Shown in pieces: positions 1-11,652 of a stretch of DNA of 64,000 bases (the stretch's first letter is position 1; every line of letters starts with the position of its first letter). Source of the stretch: Chanos chanos (Eukaryota; Chordata; Actinopteri; Gonorynchiformes; Chanidae); NCBI RefSeq assembly GCF_902362185.1, contig NC_044509.1, positions 8,411,947 to 8,475,946 of the forward strand, given 5' to 3'. Under the pieces are notes generated by a model, which was not told where the DNA came from, made no database searches, and saw only the letters and a program-made list of their open reading frames with translations. The position numbers were made by a program, and so were the translations under genes.

Positions 1-284
1 ATCCTCGAATCTGTGATCAAACGTAGCTCCTAAGTGTAGGTAGGCGGAGCGACACGGCATGCATTGGGTGCATTGAGTCAAAGTGTACCTGTATTGTTGA
101 TCATGTTGTTTTTATGCTATAATGTTCAATTCATGTAACAGTCTGTGTGAATGATGCATTGCCGTCCTAACATTCTGGGAAACGTTGTTCAGCATCGGCA
201 CTTAGAGTAAGATGACTGAAAATGCATGACCTGAATGACCTACTGCATGTTCAACAGATGCTTAAGCTCTTTTCGTGAGCTTTT

Positions 285-346
285 GAAAATAAATGAATGA
301 ATGAATGAATGAATCAATCAATAAATCAATCAATCAATCAATCAAC
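285..346. repeat. (AATG)n/(AATC)n simple repeat
   Basis: A run of AATG units passes into AATC units. Ordinary microsatellite in the intron. Confidence 0.9.
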
Positions 347-447
347 GTTTTCTGAAACTACAGAACATGAAATATCCTGATAGTTCTGAAGAACCTGTTA
401 TAATGACACGTGTTTAACCTTTCAGAAAACCGAAGAAAACAGCACGC

Positions 448-505
448 TACGCACACAAACACACACACACACATGTACCAGCACATACGCACACAAACAC
501 ACATT
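448..505. repeat. CA-rich low-complexity tract
   Basis: Interrupted CA dinucleotides with a few other bases; no further structure seen. Confidence 0.7.
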
Positions 506-1863
506 AGAAAAAAAGGAATTCAGCACTTGTGCTAATCCGGAATTTTCCAGGCACACACACATACTCAACATTAACTGCAGATCGCCACAGAAATTACATT
601 TTAATAAATTACTGCATTTAAGTATTTATTATTGGGGGTTAACAAAGTGGCAAATAAGAAATAACTGTTCGTTGTATAGCCATTTTATAGTTACACCCAC
701 TGACAACTGCAGCTCTAAGACAACACAGAATAAACATGCTCTTCTTTTTTCAGTATGGTCTTGCAAAGAATCGACAATCATACATCAGCACATTCAAATT
801 AATGACTATTTCTTACCTTTGTAGCACATGAATCCATGTCCCAGGAAGATGAGCATGAAAAAACAAGGAAAGAAAAATCAGGATTAGAGTAGTGAAAAAC
901 TGATCATTCCTTCTACAGTGTATATCTGGCATAGAGAAATAGTTTTGAATCAGCCACAGATCCACAGAAATAATTACCAATTAGGGCAAACAGTCAGAGT
1001 TCAACTTATGAGATAGTTTAAACAAACATGAAAACCTTAAAAAGCTTTCCAACATCCTTAAAATCAGGGGTGCTGATTTATGATCTAGAATATTTGAAAG
1101 TTCAGGGCAGTATAGATTCTGTCATGTTCAAAAACAACGTGTCTGTTGACTCAGAATTTCCTCTGGGTAAAGTACAGGACACACTTTGCACACACTCACA
1201 CACTCCATGACTTTTTTCTCTCCATGATAAGTTTAGTTGTTCCAACAAAGACAAGAAAGACATATCGTTGATCAACCACAAACAACAACCACCATTTTAG
1301 TCAGTTCAATCTAGATCAGATGCCAGTATTCATATTTATTATGCTTTAACAAACTGCTTTAAAGCAGACATTCTTCATGCATGTTTAAATTGCAACCTTA
1401 CACTCATGAAACATGTTACTCACATAACAGCATTACCTTTTGATTTAAATACACTTCAAAAACAAATAAGACATATAGGACATCGAAAAACATTCAAACA
1501 ACAGAGAAATAATTTACTTTGAAACTTCGACTGCTATTCTGTACATTCTGCAACTGTATAAGCTCCAAAAACACGTTTGAGGATTATAGAAAATTTCTAA
1601 TACAGGGTCTGAATTTACGCTCATATAAAACTTGAAGTGCTCAAAAAATTCCAATGTCAATTTTTTTCACTGAACAATTGATAAATCAACTAAAGCACAA
1701 GTGTAAGACTGTAGTTAAGTGATTCCTATGTTGCATGTTTGCAGAGCCTTTCAAGTAAGGCTGTCTAAAGCAAAGCAGTACATAAATGTGCGAAAGAATA
1801 ATACATGGCCTCTCACAAAGAGAATGCTGTTAATCATAACCAGAAGAAACACATAAAAATTAC

Positions 1864-4266
1864 CAGAGTGGGATATGTGGATCCTTCCCCAGGTCTATCA
1901 TGACAGTTCACGGCATTATTTAGGTTTCTCCTCAGAGTGTTATTATCAGGATGCACACCTTCATAAGATCCAACAAATTTGAAGTCACTGGTGTGTGACC
2001 CTGTTGTCAGGTAAGTGTCATAATTATAAGCACTGTGGATGGTTCCTGTTCCTTCAACATCTGCATAATTCCGAGGGAATGAACAGCTTGGAATAGCCAG
2101 TGTTCCATCAAATGATAGTCTAGGCTTCTTCCTGAGGCAAGTTCTCATGGCCAGAAGTACAATGATGAAAATCAGAAAGAATGCAGAAACGGACACCAAC
2201 GCAATGACCAGATAAGGTGTTACATTAGAATTCCTGTCCTCAGAAAATACATTATTAATTTCTGGAACTTCTGACAGATCATCTGAAATAAGCAAATGTA
2301 CTGTACAGGTTGAGGTGAGAGATGGGCGTCCATCATCCTTCACTGAAATAACGAGATTCTGCTTCACAGCATCAGATACTGAAATATCTCGCAGTGTTCT
2401 GATCTCTCCACTGTGGAGACCTATGGTGAAAAGACCTGGATCGGTGGACTTAATAATCTGATATGACAGCCAAGCATTGTGTCCAGAGTCAGCATCTACA
2501 GCAATCACTTTGGAAACCAGAGAACCCAAGAAAGCATTTTTGGGAATCATTTCAGTCATGAAGGACTTTCCCTCTGGAATGGGATATAATATTTGTGGAG
2601 AGTTGTCATTTTCATCCATTACAAACACACTCAGGGTCACATTACTGCTGAGAGGAGGAGAACCATTGTCTCTTGCTAAAACCTGGACTTTAAAACCTCT
2701 TAACTGCTCATGGTCAAATGACTTCACAGCATGTATTACTCCAAGCTCTCTATTAATAGATAAAAAAGAGGACACTGGAATACCATTGACTTCACTGGAC
2801 ATCAGAGTATAGAATACAGTGCCATTTTGTTTCCAGTCGGGGTCTTTTGCTGACACAGAACAAATAGAAGCTCCTGGTTTGTTGTTCTCCATCACAAATG
2901 CACTGTAGGAATGCTCCTCAAATACAGGTGGGTTGTCATTAACATCTGAAATTTTTAAATGAATGGTCTTAGAGGAAGATAATGGAGGATTTCCAGCGTC
3001 AGTAGCAGTGATTGTTATGTTGTAATCTTTGACTTGTTCTCGGTCAAGCTCTGCTGTAGTTATCAAAGAATAATAATTTTTAATAGATGGATTCAATTTG
3101 AAAGGAACCGTGTGTTTAACTGAGCATCGGACCTGCCCGTTACTTCCTGAGTCTTTATCTTGAACATTAATAATCCCCACCTCTGTGCCACGATCAACGC
3201 TCTCAGGCAAGGGATCGTTCAAAGATTTGATAACAATTTTTGGTGCGTTGTCATTCACATCAACAACTTCTATAATAATTTTTGCACTGGATGCTAACCC
3301 AGAAGAATCTTTTGCCTGGACTCTCAATTCATAGTATGTTTCCTCCTCATAATCTAATTCTCCCCGTAGCTTAATTTGTCCAGTTGTTTTGTCAATTAAA
3401 AACAATTTTGCAGCTTTGTCCGATATACGACTGAACTCGTATGTGATTTCTCCATTTGCTCCCTCATCTGCATCCGTGGCGTTTACTGCTGTTACGACTG
3501 TACCGACAGCAGCATTCTCTTGTAGACCAACTTTATACACGTCTTGAGTAAACACTGGGACATTGTCGTTGGCATCAAGCACAGTGACGTGTATAAGCGC
3601 AGTACCAGTTTTCGGTGGCATTCCACCATCAGTAGCAGTCAAAATTAAATTAACCTCGTGGTTCTGTTCACGATCTAGTTCTTTGTCTAATACTAACTCG
3701 CCATATTTTCCTCCGTCCGCATTCTCGCGGACAGACAATATAAAGTAATCATTCTTCTCAAGCGAATATCCTTGAACTGTATTCTGCCCAATGTCCGCAT
3801 CATGAGCCTCTTCCAAAGGGAAACGGGTACCCTTAACAGCAGCCTCTGTAATTTCAAGACTAATGAGGTCATTAAGGAATTTTGGAGGATTATCATTTAT
3901 GTCCTGAATTCGCAGTGAAATACGATGTAACTCAAGAGGGTTTTCCAAGAGAAGTTCGTATGTCAGAGTACAAATAACCTTCGAACCGCAGAGATCCTCT
4001 CGGTCTATTGTCTCTACTACAATTAAATTGCCTGTATCCGGATTAATTTCACAGCAGCGTCTGCTGTTATCCTCGGCATCTAACCGAGCCTTGCGAGCTG
4101 ACATTTTTTTAGGATCCAGTCCGAGGTCCTTCGCTAAATTTCCAATTACATGTTGACGTTTCACCTCCTCTGCTACCGTGTAGCTTATATCTCCGAGACT
4201 AGTGCGAACGAAAAGGAGAACCAAACAGATGATCGAAGCAGTGGCAGAAAATACCCCTTTTTCCAT
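1864..4266 (-). CDS. pcdhg: Clustered protocadherin variable exon E1 (gamma/Pcdh2 type)
   Basis: Encodes a complete variable region of a neuronal homophilic adhesion receptor: signal peptide (about 1-25, mature end DISYTV), EC1-EC6 with the calcium-binding DINDN/DANDN/DVNDN/DENDN linkers, a membrane helix ([17 protein letters not shown]...) and a cytoplasmic part with [13 protein letters not shown]. An ATG 63 bases upstream is in frame. I chose MEKGVFSA because it opens a normal signal peptide and stands about 195 bp from the CSE, as in the other exons. The exon is exactly 801 codons to the donor CTG|GTAATT, phase 0. That donor is weaker than the GTAAG or GTATG donors of the neighbours. As the left-most exon it is probably the closest of those seen to the constant exons. 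The family is certain; the gamma assignment is inferred. Confidence 0.93.
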
Positions 4267-4457
4267 AGTGCTGAGATCAGACGAAATCGTCAGCTGTATA
4301 CTCCAAAGAAAGATATATGTGCTCCTCAATATTCTCTATTCAAAAATGTGCGTGCAAGAAGGAAAAGTCCACCAAATGATTTTTCATCGATGTGTCAAAG
4401 AGAGGATTGTCTCTGGTTATTAACATATAGGAGGAGTGCATCGACCAACCCTTTGTT

Positions 4458-4497
4458 GGTGAATAGCGACGCTCTGAGTTCACTGAGCTCACTGCAA
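4458..4497 (-). promoter_or_regulatory. CSE (CTCF-type promoter element) of E1
   Basis: Core AGCGACGCTCTGAG (given on the + strand) lies about 195 bp before the E1 start codon. It is followed further upstream of the gene by ACTGCAA, which reads TTGCAGT in the transcribed direction. This matches the protocadherin CSE with GTCGCT core and the CTCF upstream block. Confidence 0.85.
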
Positions 4498-6054
4498 TTT
4501 AGTGAGGTGAGGTATATTTCGTAATACTTTTTTAGAATAAATTCAAAGAACACGGAAAAGCCATCGAAAGGAATTCGATGCGTCCAAAGCACAGTGTAAG
4601 CTTATTAGTCATACTTTGTGTGTTATCAGTCAGTCATCATATCAGAGATGGGCACATTTTATTCAACATTTGCTGAGTTTGCAGAGAGTGCAATGTTTAT
4701 TTGGGGGAGGTAAAGCTGCAGGGTGCTGAAATCAACTTCAGAGGATGCTCAAAGTTCTGATAAGCTATTAGGGAAAATACTGAAATGTCATTGCCAACGT
4801 CTTGGGAGGTTATGACATGAAAATATGAGGCTTAGGCATTGTCAAGACTGCATGTTACACAAAATGACATTTTGATAATGACCAGTGCACAGCCAAACTA
4901 CAAAACATAATATATGGATCATCAGAGGTAATTTTGTTCCATAATATGACTAAAATTAAAAATAAACGGCTTCAGTATCGGTACTCTGAATTGCTCAGAC
5001 AGGTAAATGAAAATTATTATGAATGAACGTAAAAATGTACATCTGACCAATGAAGTTCACCCCAATGATATCTGAGCATACATTTGTGGATAAACCAAAA
5101 TGACAGTTTGTTACTGGCACAGCACGTTCGTGTTGGACCTATTATTTGGTTAGCATGAGGGGAGCGCATGCAGAAAAGGCAGCTCAGAACTGAATTGCAC
5201 AGGGTTTCGTACATAAAACAGCAAGGGCGAAGGGTCCCCCCCGCCTCGTCTTCAACGGTCTTTACAAACGCAGTGAAGTCTTCCATGACTATCTACCTAG
5301 GCATGGAAAAGTAAGTAACGTGATTGTTAATTGACATTTTGATATTAAATAATAATTTGTGAGTGATTTACAGGCACCATTTGTTGTTTTGCCAAATGTA
5401 TTTGAGCTAAAATATTTCGTTATAGTTGTGCTGTAGCTCTACCTTGCTTGTTACCTGGCTAGCTAAATCGAGTAAGGTTAACGTTAGCTTTAACATTTAA
5501 TTCTAAAAGCAGGAATATTTTGGTTCACATTCGCTTCATTCATAATTTCGATTAAAAACTTCGTATTCAATGACTTTAGCTGTCTAACTAGCACAATATG
5601 TCGTTATAGCCTAACATGACATCTGTTGTCGTCATTTTGCTTAGACTTTAAGAAAGTCAGCCAGCAGTTACTGTAATGTGACACGGTAACGTTAAGGCTT
5701 GTTCGCCTACCATAGGACCAACACTCTGAAATTGAGATGCGATGTATCTAAAGCGAGTGAGCGTTCGATTAGCTAACATTAAGCTTCTTTTGGGCAAAAT
5801 GACAGAAATGTATAGAATCGAGGTTAATATAATAGTGTCTCTGCACGCAGACCTTAGAACTAACGGTCGCTTGGCTGGCACTCTAGCTTTGAGCTAGCTG
5901 GGTATATTAGCCAGCTAACCGCTAGTAAGTTAACAATGTAGCCTAATATATTTAATTCTCTTTGCATCAGCTGTTTTATGGTTTGTTAAAATTACCTTAA
6001 TGAATGTTTAGCTGTTTGAATTTTGAATGTTTTTATGTTTCAGGTGGGAGAATT
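4498..6054. other. Spacer without recognised genes
   Basis: Between the E1 promoter and the zinc-finger remnant. An 89-codon open frame on the minus strand (5286-5017) shows no domain or paralogue that I recognise. No cadherin relic was recognised. It contains TTAGC/GCTAGC-rich stretches near 5440-5930. Confidence 0.4.
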
Positions 6055-7110
6055 AAAACCACATGCATTGCAAGTTTTGCGGTTTTACTGCAGACCAAGA
6101 CGATCTCGTCAGACACAACCAACTTCATTACAGGAGACCTCATCATTGGCCATGTGTTCATTCCAACTGTGTTTGTGTCTTCAAAACGCAAGGAGCTTTA
6201 AAGTCACATCTTTCAAGATACCATTGCAAAGGTACCTGTCAATCATCAGTCTACTTTCAGATGTGAATGTTGTGATTTTCAAGAGATATGTTCTGAAAGA
6301 GATTTTTTGAAACAAAACTTCAGGAGACAATTCAATGTCCTTTTTTAGATTGTGAATTTAAAACAAACAGCTACTCAGTGATCAGCTTGCATAAAAGCAG
6401 AAAGCACAAAAAAATGTTTAGTAGAAGACTTTAGAACTGTGATTCAGTGTTGTGCCATTAATGTAGTTGGCACCGCTGACCAAAGTGAAGCCTCAACTTC
6501 CATACAGGGTGATTCAAGTTATGTTTGAGGGGAAGATAGAATAGACATTTTGGAGTTTGTGTCTTATGAAACACTAGAACACAAGATTGTGAATCTTTTT
6601 CTTTCTATGCAGACTGTCCTACATGTCTTACGGACTGCAGTTCAAAAAATAGGCCTAGTTGAAGAATTTTGTGAGGTATTAATATACTCAAAATTTCATG
6701 CTTTTCAGTCAGTAGCAGAGGTCCTCGCAAAGCACAGCATTTCAACTGAAAACACTCTTGTTCAGGAGATAGTTGATTCTATATTCATGTCCAGCCAATA
6801 ACTAATAGCAACATCAGTAAAGGGCTGTCTGTTTACAAAGCATCATATTATTGCGCATTACCCACACCTCATACGCTGTTTCGTGCCATTGGTGGAACTC
6901 TGGAACATGTAATTTGAATCTAAGCGTGGTCTCTTCAAAAAAAAAAAAAAAAATATGAAGAATGTGCTGCTTCCTTTAGCTACAAAGCATCAGCAGTTGA
7001 TGGCATACCATTTGGATGGGCAAAGTCTCTTTAAGCCTGACCTTTACATTGAGAAAGTGAAAGCTGTACCACCATCACCGTGTCTTGCGCTTGGATCCAG
7101 CACCACTGCA
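6055..7110 (+). pseudogene. Decayed C2H2 zinc-finger protein gene remnant
   Basis: The + strand from 6063 encodes two C2H2 fingers: one C-x2-C-x11-H-x3-H starting HCKFCGFTADQDDLVRH, and one C-x4-C-x12-H-x4-H around CVHSNCVCVFKTQGALKSH. A further finger-like stretch (CECCDFQEICSERDF) follows in another frame, and then a clean C-x4-C-x12-H-x4-H finger starting at 6336 (CPFLDCEFKTNSYS). An 83-codon open piece at 6550-6801 (LEHKIVNLFLSMQTVLHV...) may be the next domain of the same protein. Stops and a frame change between the pieces show it is dead. I do not recognise the gene. Finger arrays followed by such a helical region occur in multi-copy fish genes, so this may be a transposed copy. The right limit is a guess. 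Confidence 0.45.
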
Positions 7111-8060
7111 CACCTGACAGTTTGACTACTTTGACTTTGAAAGTGAGTTTCATTTGGCATATGTTAAAGGTGACATGCATTTGCTGTTTATTTTGAGAGC
7201 TTGTTTCTAGTAAGGCTGTCATGTCGGCAACATGTTTGTTTGCCTTTGTGTAACATTGGTTTTAAACAATGTAATGGTTGTTTTGAAAGAGTTACTGTTA
7301 CTTTTTTTTTTTTTTTTTAAGACAGAAATTCAGGAGAGAATTTTAAGCTTTTTTGACTGATATTTGTGGTGGTTTTGAAATGTGACTGGACTTTTTTTGA
7401 AAACTTGTAATAATGGTCTGTTATAATAAGTGTAACTTATCTTTCTTTTAAAGTGCCACTTGATTTTCTTTTTTTCATTATTATAGAAATACACACTTGG
7501 GTCACAGTGAAAATAAAGTATGTAAAATATGCTAAATAGAGTATTTTAGTTTCATATGAGAATTTAAGACAATTATTTTTGCCAGTGAAAAAGATTGAAT
7601 GCAGAGGAAAGAAATTATATTCATAGTTAGCTTTTTGTAGGTCTGTGAACAACACCTTTTATCAAACAAACAAATCTGAATTGGCGGAACAAAGAATTAA
7701 GTGATGACCATTAACAGAACAAACTAATACTACTAGGAACAACAGTGTAATATTAGTTGGGGTGATCACATGGCAAATCATTGAGAAATCTCAAATCCTA
7801 CTGCTTTGAAATTTAATGTTCTCAACTCTTTTTTTTTTTTTTTTTTTTTTGTAGAGACAATGCATTTGATCAAATTTAGAAGATTGTGCAATATTACATA
7901 CAGAATTTTCCATATATACTGCTTGTAATCACCTTCCTTGTCACATCTCATCAGAACATATCTCGATTGCTTTCCTGTACCTGGTGTATACATGTGCATC
8001 ACAAGCACTGACTAGAAAATACCAAAACGACTAGCTAAGATATATAAATTAGTACCTTAC
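7111..8060. other. AT-rich spacer
   Basis: Holds two poly-T runs (about 7301-7319 and 7829-7850) and no supported gene. It is intron sequence 3' of the truncated exon E2. Confidence 0.5.
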
Positions 8061-9146
8061 CTCATCTGCATCCTCTCTATTAGGAGTAATCATAGCTGCC
8101 TGGACAGCATTATTCTGGCAAGTTTCCAATGTGTTACTAGTACGCAGTGTGTTCTCATTGTAAGATCTGACAAACTTGAAGTCACTTGTACGAGAACCTG
8201 TTGTTAAATAGGAATCATAGTTGTGAGAACTTCGGAGAGTTCCTGCTCCCTCCGCTTCAGCATAGTTGGGAGGATAATATGCGCTGGGAATAGCCACAGC
8301 TCCATCAAAAAACAGTCTGGGCTTTCTCCAATGACAAAACTTCAAGGTCAAAATAAGAATAATAAAAGTCAGGAAGAAGGTTGAAACCAAGACCAAAGCA
8401 ATGATCAGATAAAACGTTAGTTTTGTACTGTTTTCCTCAGTAGTGTCCTTCAGTTCTGGCACTTCAGATAAGTTATCTGATAGCAATAGATAGACTACGC
8501 AAGATGAAGAAAGAGAGGGCAGTCCATTGTCTTTAACTGAAATGATGAGATTTTGCCTCAAGTTATCTGACTCAGAAATGTCCCTTTGAGCCCTAATCTC
8601 TCCACTATGCCGTCCAATAGTGAACAGCCCGGGATCAGTAGACCTCACAATTTCATATGAGAGCCAGGCATTCTGTCCAGAGTCATCATCCACAGCTATC
8701 ACCTTGGAAAGCAGAGCGCCTGAGAGTGCAGTTCTGGGAATAATCTCAGTTATGACAGATTTCCCATCTGGAGCAGGGTACAAAATCTGTGGAGAGTTGT
8801 CATTTTCATCTGTTATGAAAACACTCAGAGTCACATTCCTGCTCAGAGGAGGAGAGCCGTTGTCTGTTGCTACAATTTGGACTTCTAGGTTTCTGAAATG
8901 CTCATAGTCAAAGGACCTCAAAGCCTGAATGACCCCAGTTTCTGCATTAATGGATAAATAAGAGGACACAGGAACGCCACTGACTCCACTGGGCAACAGA
9001 GCATAAAGCACTGTTCCGTTCTGTCTCCAGTCTGGATCTCTCGCTAAGACAGAACATACAGGGGTCCCTGGTTTGTTGTTCTCAGGAATATATGCATTGT
9101 AAAACTGTTGTTGAAACACAGGTGGATTGTCATTGACGTCTGACAC
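8061..9146 (-). pseudogene. 5'-truncated protocadherin variable exon E2 (EC5-EC6-TM-cytoplasmic)
   Basis: This is an open 362-codon stretch covering the end of EC4 ([10 protein letters not shown]), EC5, EC6, the membrane helix ([19 protein letters not shown]) and the cytoplasmic part with [17 protein letters not shown]. It ends at an intact donor GAG|GTAAGG. Its EC5 is almost the same as that of the type-A exons E4, E5 and E7. The homology to type A continues a short way right, to about 9185. It then jumps directly to sequence matching the 5' flank beyond the E5 start (27735 onward). Signal peptide, EC1-EC4, start codon and CSE core are therefore deleted. It cannot start its own normal transcript. 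The reading frame has stayed open, which suggests a fairly recent loss or continued conversion by paralogues. Confidence 0.85.
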
Positions 9147-9470
9147 AAATAAATGAACAGTCTTGGAAGACGATAGTGGCGGAAAGCAATCTCCGAAAAC
9201 TGCAACATGATATGATTCGTAATGCCAGGGACAATTTTAAATTAACTGAGGAGAACCCTCCCTTTGATGGTCTGTTAATATAGGCTACTTTTCTGAGTAA
9301 TTCACTGTTTAATTTTGAAATGCTGTTTTCTCTGTGTTCGGGATTGAAAAAATACTCTCTTAAATTCACTATCCAGAGCACAAGGATCAGAACTGTTGAA
9401 CTATCTATACATGTGACATCAAAAGTGTAAATAAACAGCTGTTGTTCATCTGGCGATGAAATTGTATTGC

Positions 9471-9630
9471 AGTTTTACAATTTATAGTTTTATTTGGCAG
9501 ACACTTTCAGCCAAAGCGACTTACATTCAGTGCATCAGTCAGATTTCTAATACCTCATGAGCAGAGATCACAATAAGACTGAGCGTCAATTTACCCCTTC
9601 GTATTGCGCCCCTGGAATACTTTGACAGAG
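9471..9630. mobile_element. Short dispersed repeat insertion (fish SINE/MITE-like, family unclear)
   Basis: Flanking sequence on both sides matches the spacer at about 28540-28590, but this ~150 bp block is absent there, so it is an insertion. It holds TTTGGCAGACACTTT and CCAAAGCGACTTACATT, a pair of blocks common in many dispersed ostariophysan and other teleost repeats. I cannot name the family; edges are approximate. Confidence 0.55.
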
Positions 9631-9675
9631 ACAGAGAGTAATGGAGGGAGACTGTTGGCAGTGCAGAGCTTTGGG

Positions 9676-9703
9676 GTTGCTGCCCACAGTTCTTTGAGCT
9701 GAA
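9676..9703 (-). promoter_or_regulatory. Weak RE1-like half-site pair
   Basis: GTTGCTGCCC, 9 bases, TGAGCTGAA. This is the paralogue of the pair at 28598-28625. Both halves deviate from the REST consensus, so it may not be functional. Confidence 0.25.
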
Positions 9704-10111
9704 ATCTAATTACTCTCTAAAGTTTCATGGATGCGTTGTGAAAAGCAGCAACAGCAATGGAATAGCATCAGACACCAAATCCGGTGTCAGATACATATGC
9801 TTGATTTGGCTACTTTGAGAAATAAGGGCCTTCAGCTGAATAATGACTAATATCAAATGCTGTGGAAATGCTCTATTGCATGTCCTGCGCAAGAAAATAT
9901 CGACTTGTCAATCGCATCGGATTTCAGACTCTAAATGAACATGAATGAAACACGGCTTATCCAACGCAAATGAAGTTGAACAACACTGGAAGTCAGTGTG
10001 TGAGATTGATCAAACGTAGTATCATAAGGGATATGATAGGCCTATAGCATCAAGGAGTTCAATACACTTGAACAGCCAAATATTAATCAGGCGTATAGAC
10101 ATTACACATAC

Positions 10112-11087
10112 CTCGACAGAGTCTTCAGCAACAGCCAAGGACACCTCGTTTCCACCAATAGCATCATTCGTGCTATTCCTTAAAGTTTGATCTGCGAGCA
10201 TGGTGTTCTCATTGTAAGATCTGACGAATTTGAAATCACTAGTGCGTGAGCCCGTCGTCAAGTAAGCGTCATAATTGTAACAACTGCGTAGAGTTCCAAT
10301 TCCATCTACTTCAGCATAATTGGGAGGAAAGTACCCGCTTGGAACAGCGACAGCTCCATCGAAAAACGGTCTGGGCTTTCCTCTGCAGCAATACTTCATG
10401 ACCAGGATTAAAATGATGAAAGACAGGAAAAATACGCAAACAGATACCAGTGCAATGATCAAATATGATGTTAATTTTTGGTTACTCTGCTCATAAGATA
10501 TGTCTTTTAGTTCTGGAACGTCAGCAAGGTTGTCAGAAATAAGTAGAAATACTGAGCAGGTTGCAGATAAAGGTGGATTTCCATTGTCCTTCACTGAGAC
10601 GATAAGGTTCTGTTTAGTGCTGTCAGATTCAGAAATGTCTCGCATCGCTCTTATCTCCCCACTATGAATACTAATAGTGAAAAGTCCCGGATCAGTAGAT
10701 TTAACAACCTGATAAGACAACCAAGCGTTCTGTCCAGAGTCAGCATCCACAGCGATCACCTTGGAGACTAGAGAGCCAGAGAGCGTGCCTTTAGGGACCA
10801 CCTCAGTCATGAAAGAGGTTCCCTCTTCAGATGGGTACAATATCTGAGGAGAGTTGTCATTTTCATCCGTTATGAAAACGCTTACAGTGACGTTACTGCT
10901 GCGTGGAGGAGAACCATTGTCTCTGGCCAAAATTTGAAAAGTAATGCTTCTAAATTTCTCATAATCAAACGAGCTCACAGCATGTACAACACCTGTATCT
11001 CCGTTAATGCTTAAAAAAGAGGACACTTGTAGACCATGTACCTCTTGAGGCACCAGAGAATAAAACACTGTGCCGTTCTGTCCCCAG
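10112..11087 (-). pseudogene. pcdhg: 3' part of protocadherin variable exon E3 (type B), split by an LTR element
   Basis: Open reading for the rest of EC5 (from about [11 protein letters not shown]), EC6, the membrane helix ([17 protein letters not shown]) and a cytoplasmic part ending ...AEDSVE at the donor GAG|GTATGT. It is nearly identical to the same part of the intact paralogue E6 (29283-31688). Its right end at the LTR border carries CCCAG (11083-11087), which is repeated on the other side of the element at 16568-16572 as the target-site duplication. The exon is interrupted and cannot give the normal protein in this assembly, though the reading frames on both sides look otherwise sound. 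Confidence 0.9.
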
Positions 11088-11652
11088 TGTCAGGGAAAAC
11101 AGGGGACTCAGTTGCAGACTCACTGATGAATAAATAAAATGTTTATTGTGCCAGGCAGAAGTCTTTCAATACACTAGGCAGAAAGCGGAATCCAAAAAAC
11201 AAGCAGAGGTCGTACCACAGAGCAGTCAGAGGGAGGCAAACAATCCAAAACGGCAGGCAAAGGCAAAATCCAGAGACAGGCAAATGTTCAAAAGCAGGTA
11301 CAGGGCAAGGCAGGCAGGCAGGCAGAAGAGGCAAAATCCAACAGGCAAAAAGTCAAAAAACAGGCAGAGGTCAAGAACAGAAGACAATCAGGATAACAAA
11401 AGGCTAGGACGACACACTGTGGAAGGCGGTACGAACTGACAAACAAAGGGTAGAACAGGCAGGGTTTAAATAGACAGACTAATACTACTTCAACGAGACA
11501 CAGGTGAGCACAATAAGTGAGGGGCGGGGCCAGGGCACATGGAAGACCAAAATAAACAAAAGCACATGACAAAACCAAAAACAAATGACAGCTGTCACCA
11601 GACCTGACCAGCAGGGGCACAATAGAGAGCAGGTCACGCAGGAACCCTGACA
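11088..11652 (-). repeat. LTR (3' LTR of the element as transcribed)
   Basis: 565 bp, starts TGTCAGGG and ends CCTGACA. It matches the right LTR with one difference noticed. Confidence 0.97.

Larger units (their letters stand above)
1..1863. other. Intron/spacer 3' of the last visible variable exon
   Basis: Follows the splice donor of E1, so it is intron sequence of transcripts that start at any variable exon in the window. It contains an AATG/AATC tetranucleotide tract and CA-rich stretches but no further cadherin coding block. I looked on the minus strand for the conserved gamma constant exons and saw none. They should lie further left, outside the window. Confidence 0.6.

Noticed and set aside
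835-900. Donor-like CAAAG|GTAAGA on the minus strand, possible constant exon
   Set aside because: No acceptor before it, and the translation does not look like the conserved gamma constant region.
1028-1210. 60-codon open frame in the left intron
   Set aside because: No domain, no splice or promoter context, AT-rich; chance frame.
5017-5286. 89-codon minus-strand frame
   Set aside because: No recognisable domain or paralogue; left as a chance frame.
11146-11439. 97-codon frame repeated in both LTRs
   Set aside because: LTR sequence in antisense; repeated only because the LTRs are.
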